64,000 nucleotides of DNA from Terrabacter sp. MAHUQ-38 (GCF_014518425.1 NZ_JACVCU010000003.1:558001-622000); one strand, 5' to 3'; shown: positions 8,466 through 18,585, numbered from the stretch's first letter. A program made the numbers and translations. Notes: generated from the sequence alone by a model not told the origin.

Positions 8466-9200
8466 TCAGGCGGAGCGGCGGCTCAGCGTCAGTGAGGCGA
8501 GTGCGAGGGCGACGGCGATGAAGCCCGCGACGATGCCGAGGTCGGTGAGCACCGCGGTGACGGGGTCGGCGTTGCGGGCGATCTCCTTCATGGCGTCGAC
8601 GGCGTAGGACAGGGGCAGCACGTCCGAGAGCCACTCGAGGACGGTCGGCAGCTGGTCGCGCGGCGTGAGCAGTCCACAGAGCAGGAACTGCGGCAGCACG
8701 AATGCCGGCATGAACTGGACCGCCTGGAACTCGGTGCGCGCGAATCCGCTTGCGAGCAGGCCGAGCGCGGTGCCGAGTACGGCGTCGAACACCGCGACGA
8801 CGATGAGGAGCCAGAGCGGACCGGCGACGTCGAGGTCGCAGATCCAGACCGCGAATCCCGTTGCCACGAGCGCCTGTGCGACGGCGAGCGCACCGAAGGC
8901 GACGGCATACCCGAGCATGAAGTCACCCTTGCCCATGGGCGTCGTCAGGAGCCGCTCGAGCGTGCCCGACTGGCGCTCACGAAGGGTCGCGACGGAGGTG
9001 ACGATGAACATGACGATCATCGGGAACACGCCGAGCAGGGCGGGCCCGATCGCGTCGAAGACCGGTGTGCCGTCATAGATCCAGGCGAGCAGGCCGAGCA
9101 GCACGCACGGCACGATGATGATGAGGCCGATGGTGCGGTGGTCGGTGCGCACCTGGCGCAGGACGCGGCCCGACGTCGCGGCGGTGAGTCCGGCGTTCAC
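8466..9200 (-). CDS. ABC-2 type transporter permease
   Basis: An integral membrane export permease of 244 residues with about six transmembrane spans, starting with [15 protein letters not shown]. The segment [19 protein letters not shown] is the ABC-2 family signature between spans 2 and 3. It pairs with the ATPase just upstream. The GTG start at 9200 overlaps the ATPase stop by four bases (GTGA), with GGAG upstream. Together with the TetR gene the order is regulator-ATPase-permease on one strand, typical of drug or lipid exporters. The substrate is not deducible. Confidence 0.9.
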   Translation of the reverse strand: MNAGLTAATSGRVLRQVRTDHRTIGLIIIVPCVLLGLLAWIYDGTPVFDAIGPALLGVFPMIVMFIVTSVATLRERQSGTLERLLTTPMGKGDFMLGYAVAFGALAVAQALVATGFAVWICDLDVAGPLWLLIVVAVFDAVLGTALGLLASGFARTEFQAVQFMPAFVLPQFLLCGLLTPRDQLPTVLEWLSDVLPLSYAVDAMKEIARNADPVTAVLTDLGIVAGFIAVALALASLTLSRRSA

Positions 9201-9949
9201 GAGGCACTCCTCTCCCGGGTCTCGGCGTCGATGAGGGCGAGGAAGGCGGCATCGGCATCGGGCGCGCCTGTGCGGGTGAGCAGCTCGTCGGGGGTGACGT
9301 CGGCCAGCACCTCGCCCTCGCGGAGCAGGACGAGGCGGTCGCACCGGGTCGCCTCGTCCATGACGTGGCTCGAGACGAGGAGCGAGTGCCCGCGCTCGGC
9401 GAGGTGACGGAAGAGGTTCCAGAGGTCGCGACGCAGGACGGGGTCGAGGCCGACGGTCGGCTCGTCGAGGACGAGGAGCGTCGGGCGGCCGACGAGGGCG
9501 GCCGCTAGCGAGACACGCGACTCCTGGCCACCCGAGAGGTCCTGGACGAGCTGGTCGGCGTGCGAGGTGAGGTCGACCTCGGCGAGGGTACGGTCGACGG
9601 CGTCGCGCAGCTCGGTGCCGCGCAGCCCGACGGCGCGGCCGAAGTAGGCGACGTTGTCGCGGACGCTGAGGTCGGCGTAGACGCTGGGGCTCTGCGTGAC
9701 GTAGCCGACCTCGTCGCGCAGGACGGGCGAGCCGGCCGGGTGGCCGAGCACCGTGACGGTGCCCGACTCGATGATCTGGACCCCGACGATGCACCGGATC
9801 AGGGTCGACTTGCCCGAGCCCGACGGCCCGAGCAGCCCGACGACCTGCCCGGAGGGGACCTCGAGGTCGAGACCGGGGATGACGCGGCGCTTCCCGCGCA
9901 CGACCCGCAGGCCGCTGATGGCGACCGCCGGCCCACTGCTATTCATCAT
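9197..9949 (-). CDS. ABC transporter ATP-binding protein
   Basis: The cytoplasmic ATPase of the exporter, 250 residues. Walker A is GPSGSGKST (about residues 41-49). The Q-loop lies in YVTQSPSVY, the signature motif is LSGGQESR, Walker B is LLVLDEPT, and the switch histidine is in VSSHVMDEA. The C-terminal tail after the nucleotide-binding domain resembles DrrA/NatA-type exporters. Two consecutive ATGs (9949, 9946) lie inside a 16-bp palindrome, so the translation start and a likely operator coincide. It follows the TetR gene by 10 bp. Confidence 0.93.
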   Translation of the reverse strand: MMNSSGPAVAISGLRVVRGKRRVIPGLDLEVPSGQVVGLLGPSGSGKSTLIRCIVGVQIIESGTVTVLGHPAGSPVLRDEVGYVTQSPSVYADLSVRDNVAYFGRAVGLRGTELRDAVDRTLAEVDLTSHADQLVQDLSGGQESRVSLAAALVGRPTLLVLDEPTVGLDPVLRRDLWNLFRHLAERGHSLLVSSHVMDEATRCDRLVLLREGEVLADVTPDELLTRTGAPDADAAFLALIDAETRERSAS

Positions 9950-9957
9950 GTGATGAA
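9942..9957. promoter_or_regulatory. 16-bp palindrome covering the ABC ATPase start codon
   Basis: TTCATCA-TG-TGATGAA is a perfect inverted repeat (7-bp arms). It lies in the TetR-ATPase junction and spans the ATPase ATG. Likely roles are a TetR operator for an internal promoter or an RNA hairpin that masks the start codon. Confidence 0.5.
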
Positions 9958-9959
9958 AT

Positions 9960-10574
9960 CTACTCCGGTGGAGGCTGCGTGTCCACGAGATGGCGCTGGA
10001 GCACCGGCCCGATGCGTTCGACGAGCTGCTCTCGCGTGGCCTCGGCCAGCGCCGGCACGCGGATGACGTAGCGCGCGACGACGAGGCCGATCATCTGCGA
10101 GGCCGCGAGCGCCCCGCGCAGCTGTGGGTCGGACGCCCCGGTGCTCGCAGCGATGCGACCGAAGACCTCGCGCCCGAGGAACTCGCGCAGCATCCGCGCC
10201 GCCTCCTCGCTCGTCATGCTCGACCGCACGAGGGCCACGAGCGCATCGCGACGCTCCGGCGGCTCCCACACACCGAGGAAGGTCTCGACGATGCGCCAGC
10301 CGAGCCGGTCGACATCGCCCGCGGTGATGCGCTCGACGAGCTCCGACGGGTTGACCGGGACGTCGAGGGTCTCGGCGAAGAGCGCCGCCTTGCCCTCGAA
10401 GTAGTGGTGCACCAACGCGGGGTCGACCCCTGCCTCGCGGGCGATCCCACGCAGGCTTGTCTTGTCGTAACCCTTGGCGGCAAAGGACTTTCGCGCCGCA
10501 TGCACGATCGCGGCCCGAGTGTCCTCGCGGCCGGGCCGTCTCCCCCGTGCCCTCGTCGCGTCGCGCGCAGCCAT
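9960..10574 (-). CDS. TetR/AcrR family transcriptional regulator
   Basis: A 204-residue one-component repressor. The N-terminal helix-turn-helix runs from about residue 20 to 65: AAIVHAARKSFAAKGYDKTS, then LRGIAREAGVDPALVHHYF, ending in the usual HYFEGKAALF. The C-terminal ligand domain resembles the TetR_C group seen in actinobacterial drug-exporter regulators. The ATG at 10574 is followed by an Arg-rich leader that is common in this group. It is the first gene of the export operon and probably represses it. A CGGCATAC octamer lies just upstream of its start. Confidence 0.92.
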   Translation of the reverse strand: MAARDATRARGRRPGREDTRAAIVHAARKSFAAKGYDKTSLRGIAREAGVDPALVHHYFEGKAALFAETLDVPVNPSELVERITAGDVDRLGWRIVETFLGVWEPPERRDALVALVRSSMTSEEAARMLREFLGREVFGRIAASTGASDPQLRGALAASQMIGLVVARYVIRVPALAEATREQLVERIGPVLQRHLVDTQPPPE

Positions 10575-10712
10575 GGGGACACCGTATGCCGCCGGACCTG
10601 TCCCCGGCCCCATCCGCAGATCGTTGACGGGCCGATCGCGCCGTCCGACAATCGAGATGTCCGGTCCGCCAAGGATCGACGGACCCGCAATTGAAAGAGG
10701 GTCGATCGCACC

Positions 10713-11072
10713 ATGAAGCGATGGTCGAATCCCCAGGATGTCGTGCCTCTCATCGCCGGCGTCTACGCAGCGTTGTCGCCCATGTGGACGACAACCACCA
10801 ACCGGGCCACCACGACGATGGTCGTCCTCGGCGTCATCACGGCGCTCGTGGCGATCGCCGAGCTCGTGCGGCCCGACATGATCCCGCTCGAGGGCCTGAT
10901 GGTCCTCATCGGTGTGGCGTTCATCGTCGCGCCGTGGGTCATGGGGTTCGCCGACACCCGCCCGATGGCGTGGACGGCATGGATCATCGGCGCCGTGAGC
11001 CTCGTGGTCGGCGCCGCCGACCTCCAGGTCACCCGGATGCATCACCGCGACGACACGGCCACCACGCACTGA
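10713..11072 (+). CDS. SPW-repeat family membrane protein
   Basis: A 119-residue protein with four predicted membrane spans arranged as two similar halves. It opens MKRWSNPQDVVPLIAGVYAAL, the usual beginning of SPW-repeat proteins. The repeat motif appears as SPMW in the first half and APWVMGF in the second. A purine-rich GAAAGAGGG precedes the ATG. The family is common in actinobacteria, with no established biochemical role. It stands alone, divergent from the TetR gene. Confidence 0.85.
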   Translation: MKRWSNPQDVVPLIAGVYAALSPMWTTTTNRATTTMVVLGVITALVAIAELVRPDMIPLEGLMVLIGVAFIVAPWVMGFADTRPMAWTAWIIGAVSLVVGAADLQVTRMHHRDDTATTH

Positions 11073-11125
11073 GATCGCGTGCGGGAGCCCGGACCGCTCG
11101 CGTTGAGCGGCCCGGGCTCACCAGC

Positions 11126-11281
11126 TCAACCAGCGGGGTCGGCAGGGTCGGCGGGGCCGTCTGTGACGCCCTCCAACACGCGGGCCGCGTCGTCGGCCCG
11201 CGCCCAGCGGGCCCACTCGAGGGGGCGCGTCCCGTGCACCTCGTCACGGGCCTCGGGGTCCGCGCCGTGGAGCAGGGCCCG
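11126..11281 (-). pseudogene. Ankyrin-repeat protein fragment
   Basis: Read on the minus strand, this piece encodes LLHGADPEARDEVHGTRPL followed by EWARWARADDAARVLEGV, an ankyrin-type repeat with the usual GADP turn. Upstream codons show no matching repeats and run into the start region of the next gene, so the N-terminal part has been lost. It occupies most of the 325-bp gap between 11072 and 11398, where I see no other gene. Alternatively it is a very short functional protein, which I consider less likely. Confidence 0.5.
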
Positions 11282-11397
11282 AGGCTGGTGCCGGCATACC
11301 CGGGACCGCTCGCCGGGATCCTCTGGGCCCCCGGCACACCATCCACGAGTTGGGCGCCGTTGACGACACGGAAACCTCGGCGGCATAAGGTGAACCG

Positions 11398-12225
11398 GTG
11401 GCTGAAGCACCTCTCGACCTTCCTCGCGTCTGGGTCGAGTTCACCGACCCCGCCGACGCGAACCAGCGCTACCGCTGCGACCTGACCTGGCTGACGAGCA
11501 GCTGGACGTGCATATTCGGGAGCGGGTGCCAGGGCATCTACGAGGGCAGGCCCGACGACGGTTGCTGCACCCTCGGCGCGCACTTCACGGAGAAGGACGA
11601 CTGGAAGCGCGTCTCGAGGGCCGTCACGGAGCTCGGCGAGGACGAGTGGCAGTACCACTCCGTCGGCACCGCCACCGGCTCCAAGGACGACTGGACCGAG
11701 AAGGAGGACGGCGCACGCAAGACGAAGGTCGTCGACGGTGCCTGCATCTTCCTCAACCGCCCGGGCTTCCCCGCGGGCGCCGGCTGCGCGCTGCACCAGC
11801 ACGCCATCCTCACCGGGGTCGAACCCCACACCCTGAAGCCCGACGTCTGCTGGCAGCTTCCCATCCGCCGCACGTTCCGCACGGTCGAGCTGCCCGACGA
11901 CACGAGCTACCTCGAGGTGACGATCACGGAGTACGACCGTCGCGGCTGGGGTCCGGGTGGCCACGACCTCGACTGGTACTGCTCGGGCAACTCCGAGGCG
12001 CACGTGGGCCGTGAGCCCGTCTACCGCTCCAACGCGCCCGAGCTGACCGAGCTGATGGGGCCCCTGGCGTACGCCGAGCTGGCCATCCGTGCCGAGGCGC
12101 ACCTGGCACAGGTCAAGGCCGTCCGCGCCCGGGGGGTCCGCAAGCTGCTGCCGCTGCTCGTCCATCCCGCCACCCTCGAGGCGCAGGCCGCCGCCGCGCC
12201 CCCGGCCACCCGGAAGCGGGCCTGA
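11398..12225 (+). CDS. Conserved cysteine-rich protein, possible metal-binding
   Basis: A 275-residue protein with many cysteines. They cluster as [25 protein letters not shown] in the first 65 residues and as [20 protein letters not shown] in the middle, with a further WYCSGN near residue 200. The spacing resembles YkgJ-like zinc/iron-chelating proteins, but I cannot confirm the family. No signal peptide or membrane segment is seen. The GTG at 11398 has AAGG upstream. Its stop overlaps the next ATG (TGATG), so it is cotranslated with the methyltransferase. A protein or metal-centre modification role for the pair is speculation. Confidence 0.7.
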   Translation: MAEAPLDLPRVWVEFTDPADANQRYRCDLTWLTSSWTCIFGSGCQGIYEGRPDDGCCTLGAHFTEKDDWKRVSRAVTELGEDEWQYHSVGTATGSKDDWTEKEDGARKTKVVDGACIFLNRPGFPAGAGCALHQHAILTGVEPHTLKPDVCWQLPIRRTFRTVELPDDTSYLEVTITEYDRRGWGPGGHDLDWYCSGNSEAHVGREPVYRSNAPELTELMGPLAYAELAIRAEAHLAQVKAVRARGVRKLLPLLVHPATLEAQAAAAPPATRKRA

Positions 12226-12914
12226 TGAGCCAGGTCATCCCGTCGCCGAACATCTGGGAGACGCCCGACGTCTACGAGGTCGAGAACCGCGGCGTCGACC
12301 GCGCGCACGTCATCGAGGACGCGATGCGCTCGGTGCTCGACTGGTCTGGGCTCGACGTCGTCGACATCGGCTGCGGCACCGGCTACCACCTGCCGTACTT
12401 GGCGCAGAACGCCCGGTCGGTGCTCGGCGTCGAGCCGCACCCGCCGCTGGCTTCCCTTGCCGCACAACGCGTCTCGGGTATGCCGTCCGTCTCCGTCCGA
12501 GAGGAGGGTGCGGCCGCGATCGGGGTGCCTGACGCCGCGTTCGACATGGCCCACGCCCGGTGGGCGTACTTCTTCGGGCCGGGCAGCGAGCCGGGTCTGG
12601 CCGAGCTCGACCGGGTCATGCGCCCGGGTGGGGTGGCGTTCGTCATCGACAACGACGCGACGCGCTCGACGTTCGGCACGTGGTTCCGGCGGGCCCTGCC
12701 GAGCTATGACCCCCGCGCCGTGGAGCGCTTCTGGGAACGGCAGGGCTGGCAGCGCGAGCGCCTCGACATCCGTTGGGACTTCGACTCGCGCGAGGACTTC
12801 GAGGCCGTCGTCGGCATCGAGTTCGCGCCCGACCACGCCGACCTCATCCTCGCCGAGCACCCCGACGCCACGGGCGTCGACTACGCCGTCAACCTCTGGT
12901 ACCGCCGCTACTGA
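12225..12914 (+). CDS. Class I SAM-dependent methyltransferase
   Basis: A 229-residue Rossmann-fold methyltransferase. Motif I is VVDIGCGTGYH (about residues 45-55), followed by the acidic SAM-ribose residue in GVEPHP and by the methyltransferase-11-like post-motifs FDMAHARWAYFF and LAELDRVMRPGGVAFVID. The C-terminal part (WDFDSREDFEAVVGIEF) resembles ubiquinone/small-molecule methyltransferases. It overlaps the upstream cysteine-rich gene by one base, indicating a two-gene operon. The substrate is unknown. Confidence 0.88.
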   Translation: MSQVIPSPNIWETPDVYEVENRGVDRAHVIEDAMRSVLDWSGLDVVDIGCGTGYHLPYLAQNARSVLGVEPHPPLASLAAQRVSGMPSVSVREEGAAAIGVPDAAFDMAHARWAYFFGPGSEPGLAELDRVMRPGGVAFVIDNDATRSTFGTWFRRALPSYDPRAVERFWERQGWQRERLDIRWDFDSREDFEAVVGIEFAPDHADLILAEHPDATGVDYAVNLWYRRY

Positions 12915-13079
12915 GGCCCGTCGAGAGGCCACCTCCGGCGGCCCCACACCACGGGGCCAGTCCTTGCCCCGATGGTCATTTCGACCCATGCCGCCGGCCG
13001 CGGGATGGGCATCACGGCCGACGCGGCGCCCCCGCCCGCCTTCCTAGCGTGGAGCCCACCAACGACCAGGAGGGACACC

Positions 13080-14207
13080 ATGGACATCAGCGAGACCATC
13101 GAGACGGTCATCATCGGCGCGGGGCAGGCCGGTCTGGCCACGGCACGCGAGCTCGTGAGCCGTGGCCATGCGTGCGTCGTGCTCGAGCGCAACGAGGCCG
13201 TCGGCGACGGCTGGCGCCAGCAGTACGACTCGCTGCGCCTCTACTCGCCGGCCCGCCACGACAGCCTTCCGGGCCTGCCGTTCCCCGGCGACCCGAAGTC
13301 GTTCCCCGGCAAGGAGGAGGTGGCGGCCTATCTGGGGTCGTATGCCGCCCACTTCCGGCTGCCGGTGCGGCTCGGTGTCCGGGTGCAGCGACTCGCGGCG
13401 GCGCCGGCCGGCGACGGGTTCGTCATCGAGACCGACCGCGGACTCATCGCGTGCCGCAACGTCGTCGTCGCGACCGGCACGTTCGGTCGGGCGCCGAGGG
13501 TGCCGGACCTCGCTGCGGACCTCGACCCGTCGATCCTCCAGCTGCACTCGAGCGAGTACCGGCGGCCGAGCCAGCTGCGCGACGGCTCGGTGCTCGTCGT
13601 GGGAGCCTCGCACTCCGGCTGCGACATCGCGTACGAGCTGGCCCAGACGCGGCCGACGATCCTCGCGGGCCGCGACTGCGGGCAGATCCCTGTGCGATGG
13701 GACTCGCCGGCGATCCACGTCGTCTTCCCGTTCCTGCTCTTCGCCTGGCGCCACGTGATGACCCGGAGGACGCCGGTGGGTCGCGGGATGATGGAGGAGA
13801 TCCGTCACCACGGCGGCCCGATGCTTCGGGTCAAGCGCGAGGACCTCGCGGCACGCGGGGTCGAGCGCCACACCCAGCGCGTCGTCGGAGTCACGGACGG
13901 GCTCCCGAGGCTCGACGACGGCACGGTCGTCGACGCCGCCAACGTCATCTGGGCGACCGGCTTCACCCAGCGCTTCGACTGGATCGACCTGCCGGTCGTC
14001 GGTGACGACGGCTGGCCGCGCGAGTACCGCGGGGTCTCTCAGGACGTGCCGGGGCTCTTCTTCTGCGGCCTCGCGTTCCAGTACGCGTTCGCCTCGATGG
14101 TGCTGCCCGGCGTCGGTCGCGACGCGGCGTACGTCGCCGAGCACGTGGTCCGGCGGTCGGCGAAGCAGCGCACCCGTTCCGACTCGACGGCGCCGGCTCC
14201 CGCCTGA
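13080..14207 (+). CDS. Flavin-containing monooxygenase / NAD(P)-binding oxidoreductase
   Basis: A 375-residue FAD- and NAD(P)-dependent oxidoreductase of the CzcO/TrkA-like flavoprotein group. The FAD fingerprint is TVIIGAGQAGLATARELVSR at residues 10-29; the second dinucleotide motif is VLVVGASHSGCDIAYEL. The ATG-type motif VVVATGTFGR and IWATGFTQRFDW also match. A strong AGGAGGG precedes the ATG at 13080. The convergent gene downstream encodes a large LuxR regulator. This pairing recurs in actinobacteria in my memory, suggesting the regulator controls it. Substrate unknown. Confidence 0.9.
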   Translation: MDISETIETVIIGAGQAGLATARELVSRGHACVVLERNEAVGDGWRQQYDSLRLYSPARHDSLPGLPFPGDPKSFPGKEEVAAYLGSYAAHFRLPVRLGVRVQRLAAAPAGDGFVIETDRGLIACRNVVVATGTFGRAPRVPDLAADLDPSILQLHSSEYRRPSQLRDGSVLVVGASHSGCDIAYELAQTRPTILAGRDCGQIPVRWDSPAIHVVFPFLLFAWRHVMTRRTPVGRGMMEEIRHHGGPMLRVKREDLAARGVERHTQRVVGVTDGLPRLDDGTVVDAANVIWATGFTQRFDWIDLPVVGDDGWPREYRGVSQDVPGLFFCGLAFQYAFASMVLPGVGRDAAYVAEHVVRRSAKQRTRSDSTAPAPA

Positions 14208-14221
14208 CCCGTCTGCGCAGC

Positions 14222-15850
14222 TCAGGCGAGGTCGTGCTCGAACGCGAATGCGGCTGCGGCAGTGCGGCTTCCGACGTCGAGCTTCGTGAAGATGTTGCTG
14301 AGGTGGCGGGCCACGGTGCGCTCACTGAGGACCAGTTCCTCGGCGATCCGGGCGTTGCTGCAACCGGCCGCGACGAGGCGCAGCACCTCCACCTCGCGCT
14401 CGCTCAGCCCACCCGGGCGTGACTTGGGGCGAGTCAGCGCATCGACGGCGTCGACGTCCGGGCCGGCCCCCACGGTGACGAAGGCCTGGCGGGCGGCGTC
14501 GAGAGCCAGCCGGGCCGACTCCGTGTCGCCGAGCGCAAGCAGCGCGCGGCCCGTCGTCGCCTGCACCAGCGCCGTCTCGTAGGGCATCTCGAGGCGCACC
14601 CACGCCTGCTGCGCCTTGCGCAGGTAGGGCAGGGCTCCGGCCGGGTCGCCCGACGCCAGCTCGATCCGGCCCCAGGCCGAGGCGGCCATGGCCGACAGCA
14701 CATCGGAGCCGAACGAGCGGGCGATCTCGTCGAGCTCGGTCGCGCACTCCCGCGCGGCGTCCGTGTCGTGAACGGCGAGCAGGACATCCACTGCTGCGGG
14801 GAGGACACGGCTGCGGGCCACCGCAGTTCCGGTCTCGGCGAGAACTCGACGCACCGCCGCCAGGGCGGCTCCCGCGGAGCCGCGCGCCAGCGAGAGCAGC
14901 GCGGAACCGGGCTGGGGGTCGTAGCCGTGCTCGGCGCTCATCCGGTATGCGGCGTCTGCGCCCCGAGCGTCGCCGCGCAACCGCAGCAGGTCCCCCTGCT
15001 CGCAGGCCGCTTGGCCGATGGCGGGTGACCCGCCCCCCAGCCGGTACCGCTCGATCGCGGCCGCCAGCTCGTCGAGCGCCTCTGCCCAGGCGCCGCGGGC
15101 GCGCATGACCTGCGCGCGGTGCAGGGCGCACTGTCCGGTGAAGGTCACGAGCCCGGGCTGGTCGACGCACCAGCGGTGCAGCTGCTGGGTCCACTCGGCG
15201 ACACGCCGGTAGTCCGAGACCTCCTGGCAGCCCTCGATGGCGGTGCAGTAGACGTTGCCGAGCAGGACCGGTGGGATGGTGCGGTTCGTCGCCTCGAGCA
15301 TCGAGTCGTCGAGCAACGAGAGCCCGTCCGGCACGCGTCCGCCGTAGATGGCCATGCGGCCCTGGGCGCAGAGGCCCACGGCCACGAGTCCGCGGTCACC
15401 GTGTCGGCGTCCCGTCTCGGTGACCTCCTGCGCACAGGCCATCCCCTCGGCGAAGCGGCCCTGTCCGAGGTGCGTGAACATCCGCGAGAAGGTGAGGTAG
15501 CCGGACTCGAGACTCCCGGCGGGAAGGTCGGCCGCGAGGCGTTCGCCCCGTGCGAGCCACGCGGACGCCGTCGAGTGGTCGCTCGTCTGACGCAGCACCA
15601 TGGAGAGGTGGAACGCGCAACGGGCCGCAGCGGCGGCGTCACCGGCGTCGCTGTGCGCGTCGAACGCGCGCCGGTAGCGATCGACGGCGTCGTCGAGCCG
15701 GGAGAGCAGCTGGGCGGCCGCGCCCGCCGCCTCGAGGTCGTCGGGGGTCAGGCCGTCCGGGTCGACGGCGGACCAGCGCTCGAAGGCGGCGGCCCACTCG
15801 CCGCGCTCGAACTCGGCCCTGGCGCGTAGCAGCTCGTCGACGACGCCCAT
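14222..15850 (-). CDS. LuxR-family regulator with TPR-like helical sensor region
   Basis: A 542-residue regulator. About 470 residues of alpha-helical, TPR-like repeats (for example [37 protein letters not shown]) precede a C-terminal LuxR helix-turn-helix: [20 protein letters not shown], then [21 protein letters not shown]. There is no P-loop, so it is not a full LAL-type ATPase; it is the shorter tetratricopeptide-LuxR type. It converges on the monooxygenase gene with only a 14-bp gap, so read-through antisense interference is possible. The start is ATG at 15850. Confidence 0.9.
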   Translation of the reverse strand: MGVVDELLRARAEFERGEWAAAFERWSAVDPDGLTPDDLEAAGAAAQLLSRLDDAVDRYRRAFDAHSDAGDAAAAARCAFHLSMVLRQTSDHSTASAWLARGERLAADLPAGSLESGYLTFSRMFTHLGQGRFAEGMACAQEVTETGRRHGDRGLVAVGLCAQGRMAIYGGRVPDGLSLLDDSMLEATNRTIPPVLLGNVYCTAIEGCQEVSDYRRVAEWTQQLHRWCVDQPGLVTFTGQCALHRAQVMRARGAWAEALDELAAAIERYRLGGGSPAIGQAACEQGDLLRLRGDARGADAAYRMSAEHGYDPQPGSALLSLARGSAGAALAAVRRVLAETGTAVARSRVLPAAVDVLLAVHDTDAARECATELDEIARSFGSDVLSAMAASAWGRIELASGDPAGALPYLRKAQQAWVRLEMPYETALVQATTGRALLALGDTESARLALDAARQAFVTVGAGPDVDAVDALTRPKSRPGGLSEREVEVLRLVAAGCSNARIAEELVLSERTVARHLSNIFTKLDVGSRTAAAAFAFEHDLA

Positions 15851-15916
15851 GGCTCACCCTCCTCCAGTCGAAGGGTACGCGCGCATGCGTACGCGTGAGC
15901 CGTCAATCGCGACCGG

Positions 15917-16801
15917 TCAGTCGACGAGGTCGAGGGCGATGTCGACGATGGGCGAGCTGTGCGTCAGGCCACCGACGGACACGAAGTCGACGCCGGTCCT
16001 CGCGTAGTCGGCGACGACCTCGAGCGTCAGCCCCCCCGTCGCCTCGATCTCGACGGGCTCGCCTGCGGCGCGGAGCAGCTCGACCGTCTCGCGCAGCACG
16101 TCGAGCGACATGTTGTCGCACATGATGAAGCGCGCACCGGCGTCGTACGCCTCCCGGGCCTCGGCCGGTGTCGTCACCTCGACCTGCACGTCGACGTCGG
16201 GGAAACGCTCGCGCACCAAGGCGTAGGCCGCGGCGACCGACCCGGCGGCGAGCTTGTGGTTGTCCTTGATCATGGCCACGTCGTACAGGCCCATGCGCTT
16301 GTTCGTGCCGCCGCCGCAGCGCACGGCGTACTTCTCGAGCCAGCGCAGGCCGGGCGTGGTCTTGCGGGTGTCGAGGACCATCGTCGACGTACCCTCCAGC
16401 GCGTCGGCCCAGCGTCTCGTGTGCGTCGCGACGCCGGACAGGCGGCTCATGACGTTGAGGATGGTCCGCTCGGCGACGAGGATCACCTGGGTCGGCCCCT
16501 GCAGCCGAGCGATGACGTCGCCGCGTTCCAGGCGCGCGCCGTCGTCGCTGACGACCTCGACCGAGGGCACCTCGCACCGGATCCGCTCGGCCACCGCGTC
16601 GAGCACGAGCCCGATGACGGGCACGCCCGCGACGACGCCGGGACCCCGCGCGACGATCTCGGCCGTACGCATCTGGCCGGCCGGGATCGTCGCCAGGGTC
16701 GTCACGTCGACGCCGTCGGGACCGAGATCCTCGCGCAGTGCCACGTCGACGAGGTCACGCGCCCACTCGAGCGGGAAACCGCTCAGCCCGTCATTCGTCA
16801 C
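15917..16801 (-). CDS. nadC: Nicotinate-nucleotide pyrophosphorylase (carboxylating)
   Basis: It converts quinolinate and PRPP to nicotinate mononucleotide, the third step of de novo NAD synthesis. The 294-residue product shows the QPRTase core: ERTILNVMSRLSGVATHTRR, then TRKTTPGLRWLEKYAVRCGG, the phosphate/PRPP loop region MIKDNH, and VEIEATGGL..VDFVSVGGLTHS near the C-terminus. The GTG start at 16801 overlaps the nadB stop (GTGA). It is the last gene of the DUF2520-panC-panD-nadB-nadC operon. Confidence 0.97.
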   Translation of the reverse strand: MTNDGLSGFPLEWARDLVDVALREDLGPDGVDVTTLATIPAGQMRTAEIVARGPGVVAGVPVIGLVLDAVAERIRCEVPSVEVVSDDGARLERGDVIARLQGPTQVILVAERTILNVMSRLSGVATHTRRWADALEGTSTMVLDTRKTTPGLRWLEKYAVRCGGGTNKRMGLYDVAMIKDNHKLAAGSVAAAYALVRERFPDVDVQVEVTTPAEAREAYDAGARFIMCDNMSLDVLRETVELLRAAGEPVEIEATGGLTLEVVADYARTGVDFVSVGGLTHSSPIVDIALDLVD

Positions 16802-18573
16802 CGGCGGCCATCCATTCGTGAGTCATCATGTGCCACAGCCTTTTCGGCCGCGGTGTGGTCGAGATCCAGCCCGTCCAGGTTGGACCGCGGCACGGGGACG
16901 AGCTCCACCGCCAGCGCACCCTCGACGGAGCGACGCAGGTGGATGTGGTGCAGGAACCGCTCGTCGTCGCGGTTCGGGAAGTCCTCGCGGACGTGACCGC
17001 CGCGGGTCTCCTCCCGCAGCGTCGCGGCGTACGTCAGCGCCTGCCCGAGGTGGAGCAGGTTCGTGGTCTCCCAGCTCTTGGGCCCGCCCATGCGCTCGGG
17101 GTCGGCCGTCGCCGCGCGTTCGGCGACGGCAGCCAGCGTCGCCTGCGTGGCGGCGAGCGACTCCGCCGAACGCACGGTGCCCGCGCCCGCCGTCATGGCC
17201 CGCTGCACGTCGAGCCGGCGCTTGCCGCGGACGAGCTCGGGGCGGCCGCCGGTCTCCGCCGGGGTCGTCTCGGGCAGCTCGCCGGCACCGAGCCGCGTGG
17301 TGAGGTCGTCGGCGATCCGGCGGGCGAACACGAGCCCTTCGAGGAGTGAGTTGCTCGCCAGGCGGTTGGCGCCGTGGACGCCGGTGCACGACGTCTCGCC
17401 GCACGCGTACAGGCCCTCGAGCGAGGAGCGGCCCTGGAGGTCGGTGCGGATGCCGCCGCTCGCGTAGTGCTGCGCGGGAGCCACGGGCAGCAGCTGCGTC
17501 GCCGGGTCGAAGCCGAGCTCGCGACAGCGCTGGACGATCGACGGGAACCGCTGTTCGAGGAACTCCGCACCGAGGTGGCGGCAGTCGAGGTAGACGTGGT
17601 CGGCGCCGGTCTCGCGCATGCGGCGGATGATCGCGCGTGACACGACGTCGCGGGGAGCAAGGTCGGCGAGCGGGTGCTGGCCCTGCATGAAACGCTCGCC
17701 GGCCTCGTCGACGAGGAACGCGCCCTCGCCGCGCACCGCCTCGGAGATGAGCGGCTGCTGACCGCGCGAGCCCTCGCCGAGCCACAGCACGGTGGGGTGG
17801 AACTGGACGAACTCGAGGTCGGCGAGGACCGCACCGGCACGGAGCGCGGCCGCCATGCCGTCGCCGGTCGCCACGGACGGGTTCGTCGTCGAGGCGTAGA
17901 TCTGGCCGAGGCCCCCGGTCGCGAGCACGACGGCGCGGGCGTGCGCGGCACCGACACCGTCGACCTGGCCCTCACCGATGACGTGGAGCGTCACGCCGCA
18001 GACGCGCTGGCTCGCATCGGTGAGCAGGTCGACGACGAGGGCGTGCTCGATGACCTCGATGCCCGGGTCGTCGCGCACGCGGTCGAGGGCAGCGATGAGG
18101 GCCCGGCTGATCTCCCGGCCGGTCGCGTCGCCGCCGGCGTGGAGGATGCGGTCGCGATGGTGGCCGCCCTCACGGGTCAGCGACAGGCCCCCGCTGTCCC
18201 CGCGGTCGAACTCCGCGCCCAACGCGATGAGGTCCCAAACGGCATCCGTGCCCTCGCGCACGAGGGTCTCGACCGCGTCGACGTCGCAGAGCCCGACGCC
18301 CGCGACGAGCGTGTCGTGGATGTGCTCGGCCGGGCTGTCCTCCGGGGACATGACGGCCGCGATCCCGCCCTGCGCCCAGGCCGTCGATCCCTCGTCGAGC
18401 ACCGTCTTCGTGACGAGCAGGACCCGGGCCACGCGGCGCCGCAGCCGCAGGGCCGTCGTGAGGCCGGCGATGCCCGACCCGACGACGATGACGTCGGCCG
18501 TCGTGGTCCAGCCGGGCGCGGGTGCGCGCAGCCGCCGCGGGACGGTCACGTCCTGGAGCCCACGTGGCGGCAT
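16798..18573 (-). CDS. nadB: L-aspartate oxidase
   Basis: An FAD enzyme that oxidises aspartate to iminoaspartate, the first step of NAD synthesis. The 591-residue protein has the FAD motif DVIVVGSGIAGLTTALRLRR (about 28-47). Family signatures STAWAQGGIAAV, the active-site regions EGGHHRDRILHAGGDATG and FVQFHPTVLW, and the late GLYACGETSCTGVHGANRLA all follow. The ATG at 18573 lies inside a CGGCATAC octamer. quinolinate synthase (nadA) is not in this window, so it must be elsewhere or replaced. The gene lies 12 bp after panD. Confidence 0.97.
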   Translation of the reverse strand: MPPRGLQDVTVPRRLRAPAPGWTTTADVIVVGSGIAGLTTALRLRRRVARVLLVTKTVLDEGSTAWAQGGIAAVMSPEDSPAEHIHDTLVAGVGLCDVDAVETLVREGTDAVWDLIALGAEFDRGDSGGLSLTREGGHHRDRILHAGGDATGREISRALIAALDRVRDDPGIEVIEHALVVDLLTDASQRVCGVTLHVIGEGQVDGVGAAHARAVVLATGGLGQIYASTTNPSVATGDGMAAALRAGAVLADLEFVQFHPTVLWLGEGSRGQQPLISEAVRGEGAFLVDEAGERFMQGQHPLADLAPRDVVSRAIIRRMRETGADHVYLDCRHLGAEFLEQRFPSIVQRCRELGFDPATQLLPVAPAQHYASGGIRTDLQGRSSLEGLYACGETSCTGVHGANRLASNSLLEGLVFARRIADDLTTRLGAGELPETTPAETGGRPELVRGKRRLDVQRAMTAGAGTVRSAESLAATQATLAAVAERAATADPERMGGPKSWETTNLLHLGQALTYAATLREETRGGHVREDFPNRDDERFLHHIHLRRSVEGALAVELVPVPRSNLDGLDLDHTAAEKAVAHDDSRMDGRR

Positions 18574-18585
18574 ACGGCTGGCCTC

